From DATBIO01 sp036556965 (GTDB lineage Bacteria; Acidobacteriota; Vicinamibacteria; Fen-336), in contig DATBIO010000136.1 of assembly GCA_036556965.1 (NCBI GenBank), forward strand, positions 1 through 16,084: a DNA stretch of 16,084 nt, given 5' to 3'. The notes under the pieces are model-generated. The model saw nothing but the letters and a program-made list of their open reading frames with translations. It was not told the origin of the DNA and did no database searches. A program made the translations under genes and the position numbers. Shown here in pieces: positions 8,321 through 15,371 of this stretch; the stretch's first letter is position 1; each line of letters starts with the position of its first letter.

Positions 8321-9202
8321 CTATCCGCCGCGGCGGGCGTCGCGGGGAGAGAGGCCGAAGTGCCGGCGGAAGAGCCAGCCGAAGCTGCCCAGGCTCTGGA
8401 AGCCCACGGCGGCGCAGACCTCGGTGACGGGACGGTCGGTCTCGACGAGCAGGCGTCGCGCCGCTTCCAGCCGCCGCCGCTGGAGATAGCGCATGGGGCT
8501 GGCGCCGAAGGCGGCCCGGAACGCACGCTGGAAGTGGAAGGGGGACAGGCACGCCACCGCGGCCAGGTCGGCCACGCGCAACGGCTCGGCCAGGCAGGCG
8601 TCGGCGTAGTCGCGGGCCCGGTGCAGCCGCCGATAGAGCTCGGCCCGCGTGGCCGCCCGTCGTGCGGGCATGGCGTCCTCCTCGCGGCGCGCCCCGTCGC
8701 GCAGGTCCAGCAGCGCGTCCGCCAGGTCGTGGAAGCGGTCCTCGAGCCAGCCGTCGCGGTCGTTGCGGCCGAGTCCGGCGCGCAGGCCCGCCAGCAGCCC
8801 TCCCAGGCGCGCCCCCTGCGGGAGGACGCGCTCCACGAAGGCCGTCCCGCCCCGGGCGTCGGGCCGCTCGAGAAGGCGCTCGAGGCGGGCGCGCGCGCCG
8901 GCGGCTCCCTCCAGGAAGCCCGGGGCGAAGAACACGGCCAGCGTCTCCGTGCGCCGGTCGTCCACGAAGTCGAGGGCGTAGCGCTGGCCGTGGTTGAGCA
9001 CCAGGGCCTGCCCCGGCTCGATGCGGTGGGCGCCCTGGGGCGTCCGGTACACGGCCGCGCCCACGGCCACCGTCTTCAGGGACAGGGTGGTGGTGTAGGC
9101 GTCGACGTGGTACCGCCGCCCGAAGCCGTTGAGCACCGCGCACAGGCGCGGGATGTCGGCCGCCGGCGGATTGACGCGGAAGGCGGAGGCGGCGCGGTCC
9201 AC
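8321..9202 (-). CDS. AraC-family transcriptional regulator
   Basis: DNA-binding regulator of 293 residues with the C-terminal double helix-turn-helix domain of the AraC/XylS family at about 190-288. The first helix-turn-helix is LRVADLAAVACLSPFHFQRA; the link is FGASPMRYLQRRRLEAARRLL; the second is PVTEVCAAVGFQSLGSFGWL followed by FRRHFGLSPRDAR. The N-terminal part (about 10-115) reads as a small beta-rich sensor domain (YRTPQGAHRIEPGQALVLNHG resembles the cupin-like AraC-binding fold). The ligand is unknown. The start codon is GTG at 9202, preceded by TAGTCT eight bases upstream and TTGGCC 18 bases before that, so this gene probably has its own promoter rather than depending on the thioredoxin gene 46 bases away. 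Likely targets are its own promoter and nearby genes; no operator is identified. Confidence 0.9.
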   Translation of the reverse strand: MDRAASAFRVNPPAADIPRLCAVLNGFGRRYHVDAYTTTLSLKTVAVGAAVYRTPQGAHRIEPGQALVLNHGQRYALDFVDDRRTETLAVFFAPGFLEGAAGARARLERLLERPDARGGTAFVERVLPQGARLGGLLAGLRAGLGRNDRDGWLEDRFHDLADALLDLRDGARREEDAMPARRAATRAELYRRLHRARDYADACLAEPLRVADLAAVACLSPFHFQRAFRAAFGASPMRYLQRRRLEAARRLLVETDRPVTEVCAAVGFQSLGSFGWLFRRHFGLSPRDARRGG

Positions 9203-9210
9203 CGCCCGGG

Positions 9211-9240
9211 AGACTACCGCGCCAACCCCGGGATGGCCAA
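9211..9240 (-). promoter_or_regulatory. Putative promoter of the AraC-type regulator
   Basis: On the minus strand TTGGCC (four of six bases of TTGACA, 9235-9240) is separated by 18 bases from TAGTCT (9211-9216), which ends eight bases before the GTG start at 9202. No Shine-Dalgarno stands in the gap CCCGGGCG. This is the best paired -35/-10 in the window and predicts a leaderless transcript. Confidence 0.45.
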
Positions 9241-9248
9241 CGGAGAGC

Positions 9249-9896
9249 TCACCTGCCGGCGAGCGTGCGGTCGAGCTTCTCCAGGTCGGCGCCGTGGATG
9301 TCGGTGCGCTCGCCCTCGGGCGAGAACACGACCATGTAGGGCAGGTACTCGAACTGGGCGCCCAGCTCCAGGGCCAGCGGGGTCTCGAAGCTGACCACGT
9401 TGAGCTTGCGCACGGCCAGGTCGGCGCGCGCGCCCGCCAGCTCGCGCAGCCGCGCGTCCACCAGCCGGCACGGCGCGCACCACTCGGCGTAGACGTCGAA
9501 CACCGTCCACTTGCCGGGGACGCGGTGCTTCGCCAGCGGGCCGATGGCCTCGCCCTGGTGGCTCAGGGTGACGAAGCCGAGCTCCGGCGCGGGCGCGGGC
9601 ACGGAGGCGTACGAGCCCTGTCCCGCTCCCACCACCGCGCGCAGTCCCGCGCGGCCGATGGCGGCCAGCACCTGCTCGTCGGTGACGCCGTCCTTCACCT
9701 TCACCTTGAGCTCCGCCTTCTGCTTGTCGAAGTCGGCCTTCTTCACGCCGTCGAGCTTCTTCAGCTCGGCCTTGATCACGTCGCCGCAGCTCCCGCAGTC
9801 GGCGGCCTGGATGGAGAAGACCTGCGTGCGGTCGGCCCGGGCCACGGCGGGCAGGAGGACGACGGCCACGGCGGCCGTGACGCGGAGGCGCATCAT
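9249..9896 (-). CDS. Exported HMA (metal-binding) - thioredoxin fusion protein
   Basis: A 215-residue exported two-domain protein. Residues 1-21 (MMRLRVTAAVAVVLLPAVARA) form a signal peptide. Residues 22-95 look like a heavy-metal-associated (HMA/MerP-like) ferredoxin-fold domain, with AADCGSC placing the metal-binding pair at C34 and C37 and KLDGVKKADFDKQKAELKV matching the second strand pattern. After a short linker (about 96-112), residues 113-215 are a thioredoxin fold with the active site WCAPC (C140, C143) and the cis-proline region EYLPYMVVF. Together this suggests periplasmic thiol-disulfide chemistry connected to a soft metal such as copper or mercury, as in metallochaperone or thiol-delivery roles. 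No metal pump or cytochrome oxidase assembly gene is adjacent, so metal and partner remain unknown. The frame extends far upstream, but the ATG pair at 9896/9893 gives the leader. Confidence 0.85.
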   Translation of the reverse strand: MMRLRVTAAVAVVLLPAVARADRTQVFSIQAADCGSCGDVIKAELKKLDGVKKADFDKQKAELKVKVKDGVTDEQVLAAIGRAGLRAVVGAGQGSYASVPAPAPELGFVTLSHQGEAIGPLAKHRVPGKWTVFDVYAEWCAPCRLVDARLRELAGARADLAVRKLNVVSFETPLALELGAQFEYLPYMVVFSPEGERTDIHGADLEKLDRTLAGR

Positions 9897-9902
9897 CCCC
9901 TG

Positions 9903-9908
9903 AGTATA
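9903..9908 (-). promoter_or_regulatory. Putative -10 hexamer of the HMA-thioredoxin gene
   Basis: TATACT on the minus strand (five of six bases of TATAAT) ends six bases before the ATG at 9896. An AGGGG run directly abuts the first ATG, too close for a normal Shine-Dalgarno, so a leaderless start is likely. No -35 match is seen at 17 bases. Confidence 0.45.
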
Positions 9909-9918
9909 GGGCGCGGGC

Positions 9919-9939
9919 CCGGGCCTCCGGCCGGCCCGG
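9919..9939 (-). terminator. GC hairpin between permease and HMA-thioredoxin genes
   Basis: CCGGGCC and GGCCCGG form a seven-pair stem with a seven-base loop, 28 bases beyond the permease stop. It has no T tract. It also lies across the -35 region of the next gene, so it could be a terminator for the ABC operon or a binding palindrome for a regulator. Confidence 0.3.
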
Positions 9940-9967
9940 CCGTCGATCCCCGCGTCCCCCGGCTGCC

Positions 9968-12538
9968 CTATTCGGATCGGAGCACTTCGAGGGGGGGACG
10001 CGAGAGCACCTCGCGGCTGCCCAGGAGGCCCACCACGACCGTGGCCAGCGCCGCCCCCGCGCTGAGGACCGCCAGCCCCGGCAGGGGCAGGGTGAAGGGC
10101 GACTCGAAGACGAAGCGCACCAGCGCCCACGAAGCGGAGGCGGCCAGGACGAGCGCGGCCAGGCCGGCCAGGGTCCCCAGGGCCGCGTACTCGGCCAGGA
10201 GGATGCGCAGGACCTGCGCGCGCGTGGCGCCCAGCGTGCGCAGGAGCACGCTCTCGTGCACGCGCTGGTGACGCGAGGCGGCCACCGCGCCCACCAGCAC
10301 GGCGCCCCCGGCCAGCAGCGTGAAGGCGGCCATGAAGCGGACGGCCAGGGCCATGCGCGACACCACCCGTTCCACCGCCTGCTGGACCTGGGTGAGGTCG
10401 ACGGCGGTGACGTTGGGGAAGGCCCGCGCCAGGCTCGCGAACAGCCGCGTGCGCTCGTCGGGCGCGCCGATGCGGGCCATGGTGACGTAGCTCCGGGGGG
10501 CGCCGTCGAGCGGGCCCTCCGGGAACACGACGAAGAAGTTGGGCTCGAAGCGTCCCCAGTCCACGCGCCGCACGTGCACGACCCGGCTCTCGAGGAGGCG
10601 GCCCTGCACGTCCCACGTGATGGCGTCGCCCAGGGCCACGCCCAGCTCGCGCGCCACGTCCTCCTCGATGGAGACGGGAACCGGACCCTCGATGCCGCGG
10701 CCGGCGCCCGGGCTCCAGAGGCGGCCCTCCACCGTGGTCTCGGAGGACACGCCCAGGTCGCGGTACGTGCTGCGGTACTCGCGCCGCACGGCCCAGGCGG
10801 CGGGTCCCGGGCCCGCCGGCCCCGGCCCGCGCCGCCCCGCAGAGGTGGCGAGGAAGGCAGAGGCGGGCACGCCCTTCAGGGCGTGGATGCGCATGGGCAC
10901 GATGGGGACGGCGGGCTCCGGCGCGTGGCCCGCCGCGCGCACGTCGCCCTCCACCCGTGCGCGCTGCTCCGGCTGGATGTCGAAGAAGACGACGTTGGGC
11001 CGGTCGGGCCGCGCGTCCACGCGCAGGTCGCGCAGGAGGTTCCCCTGCACCGCGAAGACCGTCTCCAGCAGGAAGACGCCGAAGCCGAGGGCCAGCACGA
11101 CCGTCACCGTCTGGTTGGCGGGCCGGTGGAGGTTGGCCAGGCCCTGTCGCCACACGTACGGTCCGCCCCGCGGCCCGTAACGCCGCACGAGGGCGACCAG
11201 CCCCCGCGCGGCCAGGGCGCAGACGGCGAGGACGGCCACCACCGCCGCCGCGAAGACCACGCCCTGGGCCACGGAGGGTGCCTGCTGCACGCTCAGCAGC
11301 GTCACGCTGGCGACGAGGGCGGCCCCGGCCAGGAGCCGCGCGCGGTCGCCGCGCGCGGGGGCCTCCTCGTACGGCCGGCGCAGGGCGGCCAGGGGCGCGA
11401 TGCGGCGCACGGCCAGCAGCGGGAGCAGGGCGAAGACGAGGGCCACCCAGAGCCCCAGCGCCACGCCCAGCGCCACCGCGCGCCAGGAGACGGCGAAGTC
11501 CACGTCCACGGGGAGGAACTCGCCCACCACCTGCGGCAGCGCCATCTGCAGGAGCACGCCGCCCGCGGCGCCGGCCACGCCGCCCAGCAGGCCGAGCGCG
11601 CCCGCCTGCAGCAGGTAGACGGCCATCACCTCCCGCGCCCCGGCGCCCAGGCAGCGCAGGACCGCGATCGACTCCCAGCGCCGCTTGATGAGCACGTGCA
11701 CCGCGCTGGCCACGCCCACGCCGCCCAGGAGCAGGGCCACCAGCGCCACCAGCCCCAGGTACTGCCCCAGCCTCCCGTAGCCGTCGTTGACCGACTCCTG
11801 GTCCTCGGAGACGGTGCGCAGCGAGACCCGCTCCGCGGCCAGGGCCGCCCGATGGCGGGCGGCCAGGCGCGGCGCCTGCGCGGCGTCGGCCAGCTGCAGG
11901 TACTCCTCGTGGCGGGCGCGCGAGCCGAAGGTGAGCAGCTTCGTGCCCTCGACGGCGGCGAAGGCCACGTAGATGCGCGGCCCCAGCGCCGAGCGCAGGG
12001 CCACGTCGCCCGGCACCTCGGTGACCACGCCGCGCACGGTGAAGCGCCCCTCGCCCAGGGCGAGGGTGTCGCCTCTCCGCGCCTCCAGCGCGGAGAGCAG
12101 CGCAGGATCGAGCAGCGCGTCCTCCGGGCCCAGCGCACCCCAGAGGCCGGGCGGGTCCGTGCGGATGGTGCCGTAGAAGGGGTAGCCGGGCTCGCTGGCC
12201 ACCACCTGGCTGAGCCGGGTGGCCGAGTTCCGGGGCAGGAAGGCCATGGCCGCGAACCGCGCCACCCGCGCGCGCCGGCCACCGCCCCCCTCCTCCTGGA
12301 GCGCGGCCAGCCGCGTCCGTGCCGCGTCGCTGAAGGGATAGGCGCTGCCGAAGGCGAGGTCGGCGCCCAGCAGCGCGCGCGCCTGCGCGCGCACGGAGGC
12401 CTGGAGGCTCTCCGTGAAGCCGTTGATGGCCACCAGGGCGCCGACGCCCGCCGCCACCGCGCCCGCCAGCACGCCCAGGCGCCGCAGGGAGGCGCGACCC
12501 TCCCGCGCGGCCATGCGCAGCACGAAGGGGAGGCTCAC
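9968..12538 (-). CDS. ybbP: FtsX-type ABC transporter permease (YbbP-like)
   Basis: Inner-membrane permease of an ABC exporter of the MacB/LolCDE/YbbAP superfamily, which uses ATPase-driven conformational change to move lipids, lipoproteins or peptides out of the membrane. The 856-residue product (E. coli YbbP is about 800) has an N-terminal helix (about 20-40), a large periplasmic domain (about 45-255), a first FtsX module with three helices (about 259-282, 302-330, 348-376), two further helices (about 400-450), a second periplasmic domain (about 500-720), and a final FtsX module (about 727-754, 779-809, 818-845) ending PPLEVLRSE. The start is GTG at 12538, overlapping the ATPase stop as GTGA, which implies translational coupling. 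The divergent TesA-like gene supports the YbbP assignment. Exported substrate is unknown. Confidence 0.9.
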   Translation of the reverse strand: MSLPFVLRMAAREGRASLRRLGVLAGAVAAGVGALVAINGFTESLQASVRAQARALLGADLAFGSAYPFSDAARTRLAALQEEGGGGRRARVARFAAMAFLPRNSATRLSQVVASEPGYPFYGTIRTDPPGLWGALGPEDALLDPALLSALEARRGDTLALGEGRFTVRGVVTEVPGDVALRSALGPRIYVAFAAVEGTKLLTFGSRARHEEYLQLADAAQAPRLAARHRAALAAERVSLRTVSEDQESVNDGYGRLGQYLGLVALVALLLGGVGVASAVHVLIKRRWESIAVLRCLGAGAREVMAVYLLQAGALGLLGGVAGAAGGVLLQMALPQVVGEFLPVDVDFAVSWRAVALGVALGLWVALVFALLPLLAVRRIAPLAALRRPYEEAPARGDRARLLAGAALVASVTLLSVQQAPSVAQGVVFAAAVVAVLAVCALAARGLVALVRRYGPRGGPYVWRQGLANLHRPANQTVTVVLALGFGVFLLETVFAVQGNLLRDLRVDARPDRPNVVFFDIQPEQRARVEGDVRAAGHAPEPAVPIVPMRIHALKGVPASAFLATSAGRRGPGPAGPGPAAWAVRREYRSTYRDLGVSSETTVEGRLWSPGAGRGIEGPVPVSIEEDVARELGVALGDAITWDVQGRLLESRVVHVRRVDWGRFEPNFFVVFPEGPLDGAPRSYVTMARIGAPDERTRLFASLARAFPNVTAVDLTQVQQAVERVVSRMALAVRFMAAFTLLAGGAVLVGAVAASRHQRVHESVLLRTLGATRAQVLRILLAEYAALGTLAGLAALVLAASASWALVRFVFESPFTLPLPGLAVLSAGAALATVVVGLLGSREVLSRPPLEVLRSE

Positions 12539-13227
12539 GGCAGGACGGCGCGCAGCGACGGGTGGGCGCTGTCCGCCACCACGCGCCCGTCGCGCAGGCG
12601 GATCACGCGCCGGGCCCGTCCCGCCAGCTCGTTGTCGTGGGTGACCAGCACCAGGGTCGTGCCCGACTCCCGGTTCAGCTCCGCCATGAGCTGGATGATG
12701 GTGGCGCCGGTGGCGGCGTCGAGGTTGCCGGTGGGCTCGTCGGCGAAGAGGATGCGCGGCCGGTGGCAGAAGGCGCGCGCCAGGGCCACGCGCTGCTGCT
12801 CGCCTCCCGAGAGCTGGCTGGGGTAGTGGTGGGCGCGCCCGGCCAGTCCCACCCGGGCCAGCAGCTCCTCCGCGCGCTCGCGCGCGGGAAGGCCGCGCAG
12901 CTCCAGCGGCACCTGCACGTTCTCGCGCGCGGTGAGGGTGGGGATGAGGTGGAACGACTGGAAGACGAAGCCGATCTTCTCCGCGCGCACGCGCGCGCGC
13001 TGGTCTTCCGTCAGCGCGCCCAGGTCCTGCCCGTCCAGCCACACCCGGCCGTGCCGCGGCCGGTCCAGCCCCGCCAGCAGTCCGAGCAGCGTGCTCTTGC
13101 CGCTGCCGGAGGGCCCCACGATGGCCGCGAAGGCGCCCGCTTCCAGCTCGAAGCTGACGTCGCGCAGGACGTCGAGCTCCTGTCCGCCCGAGGAGTACGC
13201 CTGGCCCAGCTCCTCCGCTTTCAGCAT
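12535..13227 (-). CDS. ybbA: ABC transporter ATP-binding protein (LolD/YbbA-like)
   Basis: ATPase subunit powering the FtsX-type permease that follows. All motifs are intact in the 230-residue product: Walker A GPSGSGKST at 38-46, Q-loop Q90, signature LSGGEQQRVALARA at 139-152, Walker B ILFADEPTGNLD at 159-170 with catalytic E164, and H-loop H197 in VTHD. This is the MacB/LolD subgroup. The frame is open well upstream, and an ATG at 13239 would add four residues. ATG 13227 is chosen because MLKAEELGQAY matches the usual first strand and because TATGCT ends seven bases before it, fitting a leaderless transcript. The stop overlaps the permease start. It is divergent from the TesA-like esterase across a gap of about 70 bases, as in E. 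coli tesA-ybbA-ybbP. Confidence 0.93.
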   Translation of the reverse strand: MLKAEELGQAYSSGGQELDVLRDVSFELEAGAFAAIVGPSGSGKSTLLGLLAGLDRPRHGRVWLDGQDLGALTEDQRARVRAEKIGFVFQSFHLIPTLTARENVQVPLELRGLPARERAEELLARVGLAGRAHHYPSQLSGGEQQRVALARAFCHRPRILFADEPTGNLDAATGATIIQLMAELNRESGTTLVLVTHDNELAGRARRVIRLRDGRVVADSAHPSLRAVLP

Positions 13228-13234
13228 CCGCACC

Positions 13235-13240
13235 AGCATA
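13235..13240 (-). promoter_or_regulatory. Putative -10 hexamer of the ABC operon
   Basis: TATGCT on the minus strand ends seven bases before the ATG at 13227. A TTGACG lies at 13252-13257 but only 11 bases from it, too close for a standard -35. The same hexamer occurs facing the other way at 13282-13287. Confidence 0.35.
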
Positions 13241-13281
13241 CGGTGCCGGGACGTCAAATGTTTTGCACCGGAGGCCGCTGC

Positions 13282-13287
13282 TATGCT
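13282..13287 (+). promoter_or_regulatory. Putative -10 hexamer of the esterase operon
   Basis: TATGCT ends nine bases before the ATG at 13297; the gap GGGCGGCCC is not a good Shine-Dalgarno. TTGCAC at 13263-13268 is a possible -35 but only 13 bases away. It mirrors the hexamer on the other strand at 13235-13240. Confidence 0.35.
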
Positions 13288-13296
13288 GGGCGGCCC

Positions 13297-13959
13297 ATGA
13301 GGGGCCCCCTCCTGCTCGCCCTCGCCCTGGCCGCGGCCGGCTGCGGCCGGCCCGAGGCGCCGCCCTCCGCCGCGCCTCCGCCCTCGCCGCCGCCCGCGGC
13401 GCCGGTGGTGCTCTTCCTCGGCACCAGCCTGACCGCGGGCCTGGGGCTGGACCCGGACCACGCGTACCCCGCGCTCATCCAGCGCCGCATCGGGGAGGCC
13501 GGCCTGCCCCACCGCGTCGTGAACGCGGGGGTGAGCGGGGAGACCTCCGCGGGCGCGCGCAGCCGCATCGACTGGCTGCTCGCGCAGCCGGTGGACGTGC
13601 TGGTGGTGGAGACGGGCGCCAACGACGCCCTGCGCGGGCAGGAGCCCGACGCCACCCGCGCCAACATCCAGGCCATCCTGGACGCGGTGCGCGCGCGGCC
13701 CCGGCCTCCGCGCGTGGTGCTGGTGGGCATGCAGGCTCCCTCCAACATGGGCGCGGACTACGCGCGCCGCTTCCGCGAGGTCTATCCCGACCTGGCCCGG
13801 CGCAACGACGTCGCGCTCGTGCCCTTCCTGCTGGAGGGCGTGGCCGGCCTGCCCGCCCTCAACCAGCCCGACGGCATCCACCCCACGGCGGAGGGCCACC
13901 GGCGCATGGCGGACACGGTGTGGGCGGTGCTGGAGCCGCTGCTGCGGACGAAGGCATGA
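13297..13959 (+). CDS. tesA: TesA-like SGNH/GDSL esterase lipoprotein
   Basis: SGNH-fold hydrolase related to TesA (acyl-CoA thioesterase I / arylesterase / lysophospholipase). The 220-residue product begins with a lipoprotein leader, lipobox AAGC with Cys16, then a Pro/Ala-rich spacer to about residue 36. Block I is FLGTSLTAG with nucleophile S44; the Asp of GDSL is Thr here. Gly in the VNAGVSGETSAG segment contributes block II, block III is TGAND with N109, and block V is DGIHP with catalytic D192 and H195. It should therefore be active against short-chain esters or lysolipids, acting in the envelope rather than as a soluble periplasmic enzyme as in E. coli. The gene faces the ATPase/permease operon, and its stop overlaps the next gene's start as ATGA. 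Confidence 0.9.
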   Translation: MRGPLLLALALAAAGCGRPEAPPSAAPPPSPPPAAPVVLFLGTSLTAGLGLDPDHAYPALIQRRIGEAGLPHRVVNAGVSGETSAGARSRIDWLLAQPVDVLVVETGANDALRGQEPDATRANIQAILDAVRARPRPPRVVLVGMQAPSNMGADYARRFREVYPDLARRNDVALVPFLLEGVAGLPALNQPDGIHPTAEGHRRMADTVWAVLEPLLRTKA

Positions 13960-15371
13960 CGGGGGCGCGCGGCCCGCGCGCCGCGCTCTTCGCCCTCGCC
14001 CTCGGCTCCTACGCGTACTTCTACCAGGCGGGGAGCTGGAACGCGAACACGCGCTTCGACCTCGTGCGGGCGGTGGTGGAGCGGCAGACGCTGCGCATCG
14101 ACGCCTACGCCGAGAACACGGGCGACCGCTCGCGCCGCGGCGGCCACGAGTACAGCGACAAGGCGCCCGGCATCGCTCTGCTCTCGCTGCCCGCCTACGC
14201 GGTGGCCTACGCGGTGAAGGGCGAGCAGCGCGAGATGGACCGCTTCCAGGGCGTCGCGTCGTGGCTCTGCCAGGTCACGGCCGTCTCCCTGCCCTCCGCC
14301 TTCGCCGCCGTGGCCCTGTTCGCCGTCCTCCAGGGCATCGGCCTGGGCGCGCCGGCGGCGGCGGCCCTGACCGTGGCCTACGCCCTGGGCACCCTGGCCT
14401 TCCCGTACTCGACGCTCCTCTACGGCCACCAGACGGCCACCGCCTTCGTCCTCGTCGCCTTCGCGCGTGTCGTCGGCGGCCGCGCCGGCTTCGCGGCGGG
14501 CGCCCTGCTGGCGGGCGCGGTGGTGGTGGACTACACGGCGGCCGTTCCCGCGGCCGTGGTCGGCGGGTACGCCCTCGCCCGCGGCGGCGCGCGCCTGGGC
14601 CGCCTCGCCGCGGGCGCCGCGATTCCGGTGATCGTGCTGGCCGCCTACCACACGGCGGCCTTCGGCCACCCGCTGGCCCTGCCCTACGGGTTCTCCATCC
14701 AGCAGCCGCGCCACCGCGGCGTCTTCATGGGCCTGGGGGCGCCGGACCCGCGCGTGCTGTACTACATCCTCGTCGACGAGTACCGAGGCCTCTTCTACGG
14801 CGCGCCCTGGCTGCTGCTCGCGGTGCCGGGCCTGGTCCTGCTGCTGCGCGATCCGCTGCATCGGGGAGTGGGCTTGGTGAGCGGGACCGTCGCCGTCTTC
14901 TATCTGTGGCTCGCCGCCTCCCTGAGCGACTGGCACGGCGGCTGGGCCATGGGGCCGCGGCACCTGGTGCCCGCCCTGCCCTACCTGGCGCTGGGCGTGG
15001 GTGCCGTGTTCACGCGGGCGCGCCCGCGCTGGCGGCGTGTGGCCGCCGCGGGCGCCGCGCTGGGCGCGGCCTGGTCCGTGGCCCTGATGCTGATCGGCAC
15101 GTCCGTCAAGCCCGAGGTGCCGCGGAGCATCGAGCAGCCCTGGCAGGGGTTCCTCCTCCCGGCCTTCGCGGAGGGGCGCCTGGCCCAGAACACGCAGTCC
15201 ATCGACATGTACACGGGGCGCAACCGCACCGCGCGCCAGGCGTGGAACGTCGGCGAGGCGCTGGGACTCACCGGGCGCGCGACGTTGTTGCCGCTGCTCG
15301 GCTGGTGGCTGGCCGCCACGGCCTGGCTGGCCGCGGCGGTGCGCCGCTCAGACCCCGGCCAGGAACGCTAG
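13956..15371 (+). CDS. Polytopic membrane protein, GT-C glycosyltransferase-like
   Basis: A 471-residue membrane protein with about ten hydrophobic helices and the look of GT-C/ArnT-like (GT39/PMT-type) transferases, which move sugars from polyprenyl-phosphate carriers on the outer face of the inner membrane. After the first helix (about 8-25) comes a soluble loop with NTRFDLVRAVVERQTLRIDA and YSDKAPGIALLSLPAY; the Asp residues there are candidates for the acidic catalytic positions of GT-C loop 1. Later features are LYGHQTATAFVLVAFARVV and WHGGWAMGPRHLVPALPYLA, both typical of this group. Donor and acceptor are unknown, and an acidic residue in a loop is weak proof of activity. It starts inside the esterase stop (ATGA), implying coupled translation, and its end overlaps the convergent hydrolase gene by 24 bases. 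Confidence 0.75.
   Translation: MTGARGPRAALFALALGSYAYFYQAGSWNANTRFDLVRAVVERQTLRIDAYAENTGDRSRRGGHEYSDKAPGIALLSLPAYAVAYAVKGEQREMDRFQGVASWLCQVTAVSLPSAFAAVALFAVLQGIGLGAPAAAALTVAYALGTLAFPYSTLLYGHQTATAFVLVAFARVVGGRAGFAAGALLAGAVVVDYTAAVPAAVVGGYALARGGARLGRLAAGAAIPVIVLAAYHTAAFGHPLALPYGFSIQQPRHRGVFMGLGAPDPRVLYYILVDEYRGLFYGAPWLLLAVPGLVLLLRDPLHRGVGLVSGTVAVFYLWLAASLSDWHGGWAMGPRHLVPALPYLALGVGAVFTRARPRWRRVAAAGAALGAAWSVALMLIGTSVKPEVPRSIEQPWQGFLLPAFAEGRLAQNTQSIDMYTGRNRTARQAWNVGEALGLTGRATLLPLLGWWLAATAWLAAAVRRSDPGQER

Noticed and set aside
7286..9394. A 702-codon plus-strand frame across the protease, ankyrin and AraC-type genes
   Set aside because: It spans three convincing minus-strand genes and has no recognisable motif; it is a G+C-driven shadow.
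10256..12826. An 856-codon plus-strand frame across the permease gene
   Set aside because: The opposite strand has a full FtsX permease with correct helices and a coupled start; this frame is compositional.
12986..13003. Alternating CGCG/GCGC run that could be taken for a simple repeat or Z-DNA
   Set aside because: It lies within the ATPase coding region, encodes a normal part of the protein (VRAEKI region) and reflects Arg/Ala codons in high-G+C DNA.
13239..13959. A longer start for the esterase or the ATPase, using the open frames that run through the divergent promoter
   Set aside because: The chosen starts give a lipobox leader and a typical ATPase first strand; the longer readings translate into the opposite gene's territory without domain content.
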